7,316 bases of DNA. It comes from an uncultured Pirellula sp. Lineage in GTDB: Bacteria; Planctomycetota; Planctomycetia; Pirellulales; Pirellulaceae. Positions 5,899-7,316 of the stretch are shown in pieces. Below the pieces are notes generated by a model. The model did no database searches. It was not told the origin of the DNA and saw nothing but the letters and a program-made list of their open reading frames with translations. The stretch spans positions 1 through 7,316 of the forward strand of contig CAILTZ010000575.1 in the NCBI GenBank assembly GCA_903837255.1, in the 5' to 3' direction. The translations under genes were made by a program, and so were the position numbers. Positions within the stretch are counted from its first letter, which is position 1. Each line of letters begins with the position of its first letter.

Positions 5899-6945
5899 AT
5901 GAGAATGGTTAGAAAAGGTTTTACTTTGGTTGAGCTGTTGGTGGTGATTGCCATCATCGGCATTTTGGTCGGGCTGTTGTTGCCAGCGGTCCAAGCGGCC
6001 CGCGAGGCAGCTAGGCGTATGTCGTGTTCGAACAACCTGAGGCAGGTTGGTTTGGCATTGCAGAACTTTGAGAGCGCCAACAAGTTTTTTCCACCGGCCC
6101 GCGTCGATGCCTTGGTGGGCTACCCTGTCACAGAGTTGAATATCGTTCCGGATTCAACGACAGGCCCGATCACGCATGGTCCTGGGATTTTCTTGTTGCC
6201 CTTCATGGAGCAGCAGCCATTGTACAGCCAGTACAACCTGCGGGCTTCTTGGAATAATCCGGTCAATGCTACCGCGATTGCGACGTTCATCCCTGGTTTA
6301 TTATGCCCATCGAGTCCACAGCGGATGCTCGATACCGGCAATGCACCCTCGAGCACAGCTGCACCGAAATGGCAAGCTGCCCCGTCGGATTATTCGATCG
6401 CCAACGGAGTCAACGGCAAACTGGGACTGGCCCCCTATAACCTGATGAAACCGGTTCCTGGATATGATCCTACAAATCCTAGCACCGATGCGACTCAGTA
6501 CACCGGCGCAATTCTTCCGATGAGCACGATCTCCTCGTTCACCACCGGGATGAGCCCTCCGTTTTACAACAAGCGTCCGAAGAGTCGTTTGGCGAACATT
6601 CTCGACGGCACCTCGAACACCTTTGCTTGGGTCGAGGACGCAGGTCGACCGATGCTGTACCGACGGATGACCGCCATCCCAAGTTCTCGAGCAAGCGGTG
6701 CTGGTTGGGCCGATCCAGATTCCGAGTTTTGGGTGGATGGATTTACTGACGATGGCGTCACCTCTCTTGGACCTTGTGCGATGAACTGCAACAGCAGCAA
6801 CGAACTGTATTCGTTCCACGGAGCAGGTTGCCATGCATCGATGTGCGACGGCAGTGTTCGTTTCATGTCGGCAAACACGCCTGTTTCGATCATTGCAGCT
6901 TGGGTTAGTTCGCAATTGGGCGAAATCGCCCCATTGGATGAATAA
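5899..6945 (+). CDS. DUF1559 prepilin-like surface protein (H-X9-DG family)
   Basis: This 348-residue protein has a type IV prepilin leader. MRMVRKG is followed by [20 protein letters not shown], with processing expected between Gly7 and Phe8 by a prepilin peptidase and the conserved Glu at mature position 5. The planctomycete pattern [19 protein letters not shown] follows. The C-terminus has the H-X9-DG motif (His307 to Asp317-Gly318, in [17 protein letters not shown]). The family is hugely expanded in Planctomycetes. It is presumed to form pseudopilin-like or surface structures, with no proven role known to me. Length is normal. Of three in-frame starts (GTG 5896, ATG 5899, ATG 5905), ATG 5899 is best placed, seven bases after GAGG (5888-5891). 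It probably shares a transcript with the lipoprotein gene upstream. Confidence 0.95.
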   Translation: MRMVRKGFTLVELLVVIAIIGILVGLLLPAVQAAREAARRMSCSNNLRQVGLALQNFESANKFFPPARVDALVGYPVTELNIVPDSTTGPITHGPGIFLLPFMEQQPLYSQYNLRASWNNPVNATAIATFIPGLLCPSSPQRMLDTGNAPSSTAAPKWQAAPSDYSIANGVNGKLGLAPYNLMKPVPGYDPTNPSTDATQYTGAILPMSTISSFTTGMSPPFYNKRPKSRLANILDGTSNTFAWVEDAGRPMLYRRMTAIPSSRASGAGWADPDSEFWVDGFTDDGVTSLGPCAMNCNSSNELYSFHGAGCHASMCDGSVRFMSANTPVSIIAAWVSSQLGEIAPLDE

Positions 6946-6963
6946 TCCGACGGATGAATAATC
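6936..6963. repeat. Tandem 16-bp-period duplication over the DUF1559 stop codon
   Basis: GGATGAATAATC occurs at 6936-6947 and 6952-6963. The first copy encodes the last residues and the TAA stop. It appears to be a small local duplication. Confidence 0.7.
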
Positions 6964-6977
6964 TGGGATTCTTCATC
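6953..6977 (+). terminator. Hairpin just after first DUF1559 gene
   Basis: GATGAA-T-AATC pairs with GATT-C-TTCATC (6-bp and 4-bp stems around one mismatch, TGG loop), starting eight bases past the stop codon. There is no T tract after it, so intrinsic termination is only possible. Confidence 0.3.
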
Positions 6978-7018
6978 GAACCCACCTCCTAGGCTTCATT
7001 CCTCCTTCACTTTGATTT

Positions 7019-7050
7019 GCATACTGAGAGACCTTAGGTTCTCAGTATGC
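7019..7050 (+). terminator. Strong 11-bp hairpin between the two DUF1559 genes
   Basis: GCATACTGAGA (7019-7029) and TCTCAGTATGC (7040-7050) are perfect complements, with a further 3-bp inner stem. TTT follows. The hairpin ends only about 20 bases before the next start. It may terminate the upstream transcript, or act in the leader of the second gene near its ribosome site. Confidence 0.5.
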
Positions 7051-7071
7051 TTTCAAATGAGGGGTGAGATG

Positions 7072-7316
7072 ATGCTAAATCGCACGAAGAGCAATCGCTT
7101 TGGTTTTACGTTGGTGGAGTTGTTGGTTGTTATCGCGATCATTGGAATTTTAGTCGGACTTTTGCTACCTGCGGTTCAGGCGGCTCGCGAGGCTGCACGC
7201 AGGATGGCCTGTAGCAATAACATGCGACAACTCGGCTTGGCCGCGCAGAACCACGAAAGTGCCTTGAAGCGCCTGCCACCTAGTCTTTTTGTTGACATCG
7301 GTCTACCGCCCGGTGG
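7072..7316 (+). CDS. Second DUF1559 prepilin-like protein, 5' part
   Basis: Eighty-one codons are visible before the window edge. [11 protein letters not shown] is followed by [20 protein letters not shown] (cleavage expected between Gly11 and Phe12), then [24 protein letters not shown]. This segment is nearly identical in protein to the gene at 5899, yet uses different synonymous codons, so the two are old paralogues under strong selection, not a recent duplication. Two adjacent ATGs (7069 and 7072) are in frame. GAGGGG at 7059-7064 lies seven bases before 7072 and four before 7069, which favours 7072. The C-terminal H-X9-DG motif would lie outside the window. Confidence 0.95.
   Translation, partial: MLNRTKSNRFGFTLVELLVVIAIIGILVGLLLPAVQAAREAARRMACSNNMRQLGLAAQNHESALKRLPPSLFVDIGLPPG

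Overview
The window looks like a Planctomycetes chromosome, most likely Pirellulaceae (Rhodopirellula-like). The main evidence is two prepilin-type DUF1559 genes side by side, a small transthyretin-fold-like lipoprotein gene next to them, a fossil of a DUF1592-type planctomycete cytochrome-family protein, and a secreted squalene-cyclase-like repeat protein with a CXXCH motif. The assignment rests on recognised protein families, not on a database search.

Layout. Positions 1-317 (minus strand) hold the 5' part of a fluoride channel gene (crcB/fluc), with an 18-bp perfect palindrome just upstream. About 365-3726 is a low-coding, mobile-DNA-rich stretch. It contains a decayed IS66 TnpA-like fragment (minus strand), a signal-peptide start fused out of frame to a DUF1592-family fragment (792-1200), a complete IS4-family insertion sequence with an apparently intact transposase (about 1219-2749), and two 97% identical 305-bp direct repeats (2750-3054 and 3157-3461). 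Each 305-bp copy begins with the right arm of a palindromic element. In copy 2 the palindrome is complete and short; in copy 1 the IS sits between its two arms.

Positions 3727-5028 carry a secreted 433-aa alpha/alpha-toroid (prenyltransferase/squalene oxidase repeat) protein with a CFSCHH motif. After a 400-bp gene-free spacer with small hairpins come a 142-aa lipoprotein (5435-5863) and a DUF1559 prepilin-like protein (5899-6945), probably cotranscribed, then a hairpin and the start of a second DUF1559 gene running off the window.

Functionally, crcB exports fluoride. The lipoprotein and DUF1559 proteins are surface or envelope proteins of a kind expanded in planctomycetes, whose precise role is not known to me. 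The 433-aa protein is exported and of unknown activity. The middle of the window is best read as an accumulation site for insertion sequences and palindromic repeats. The most interesting signal is the IS4-family element lodged in a REP-like palindrome whose uninserted counterpart lies 400 bp away.
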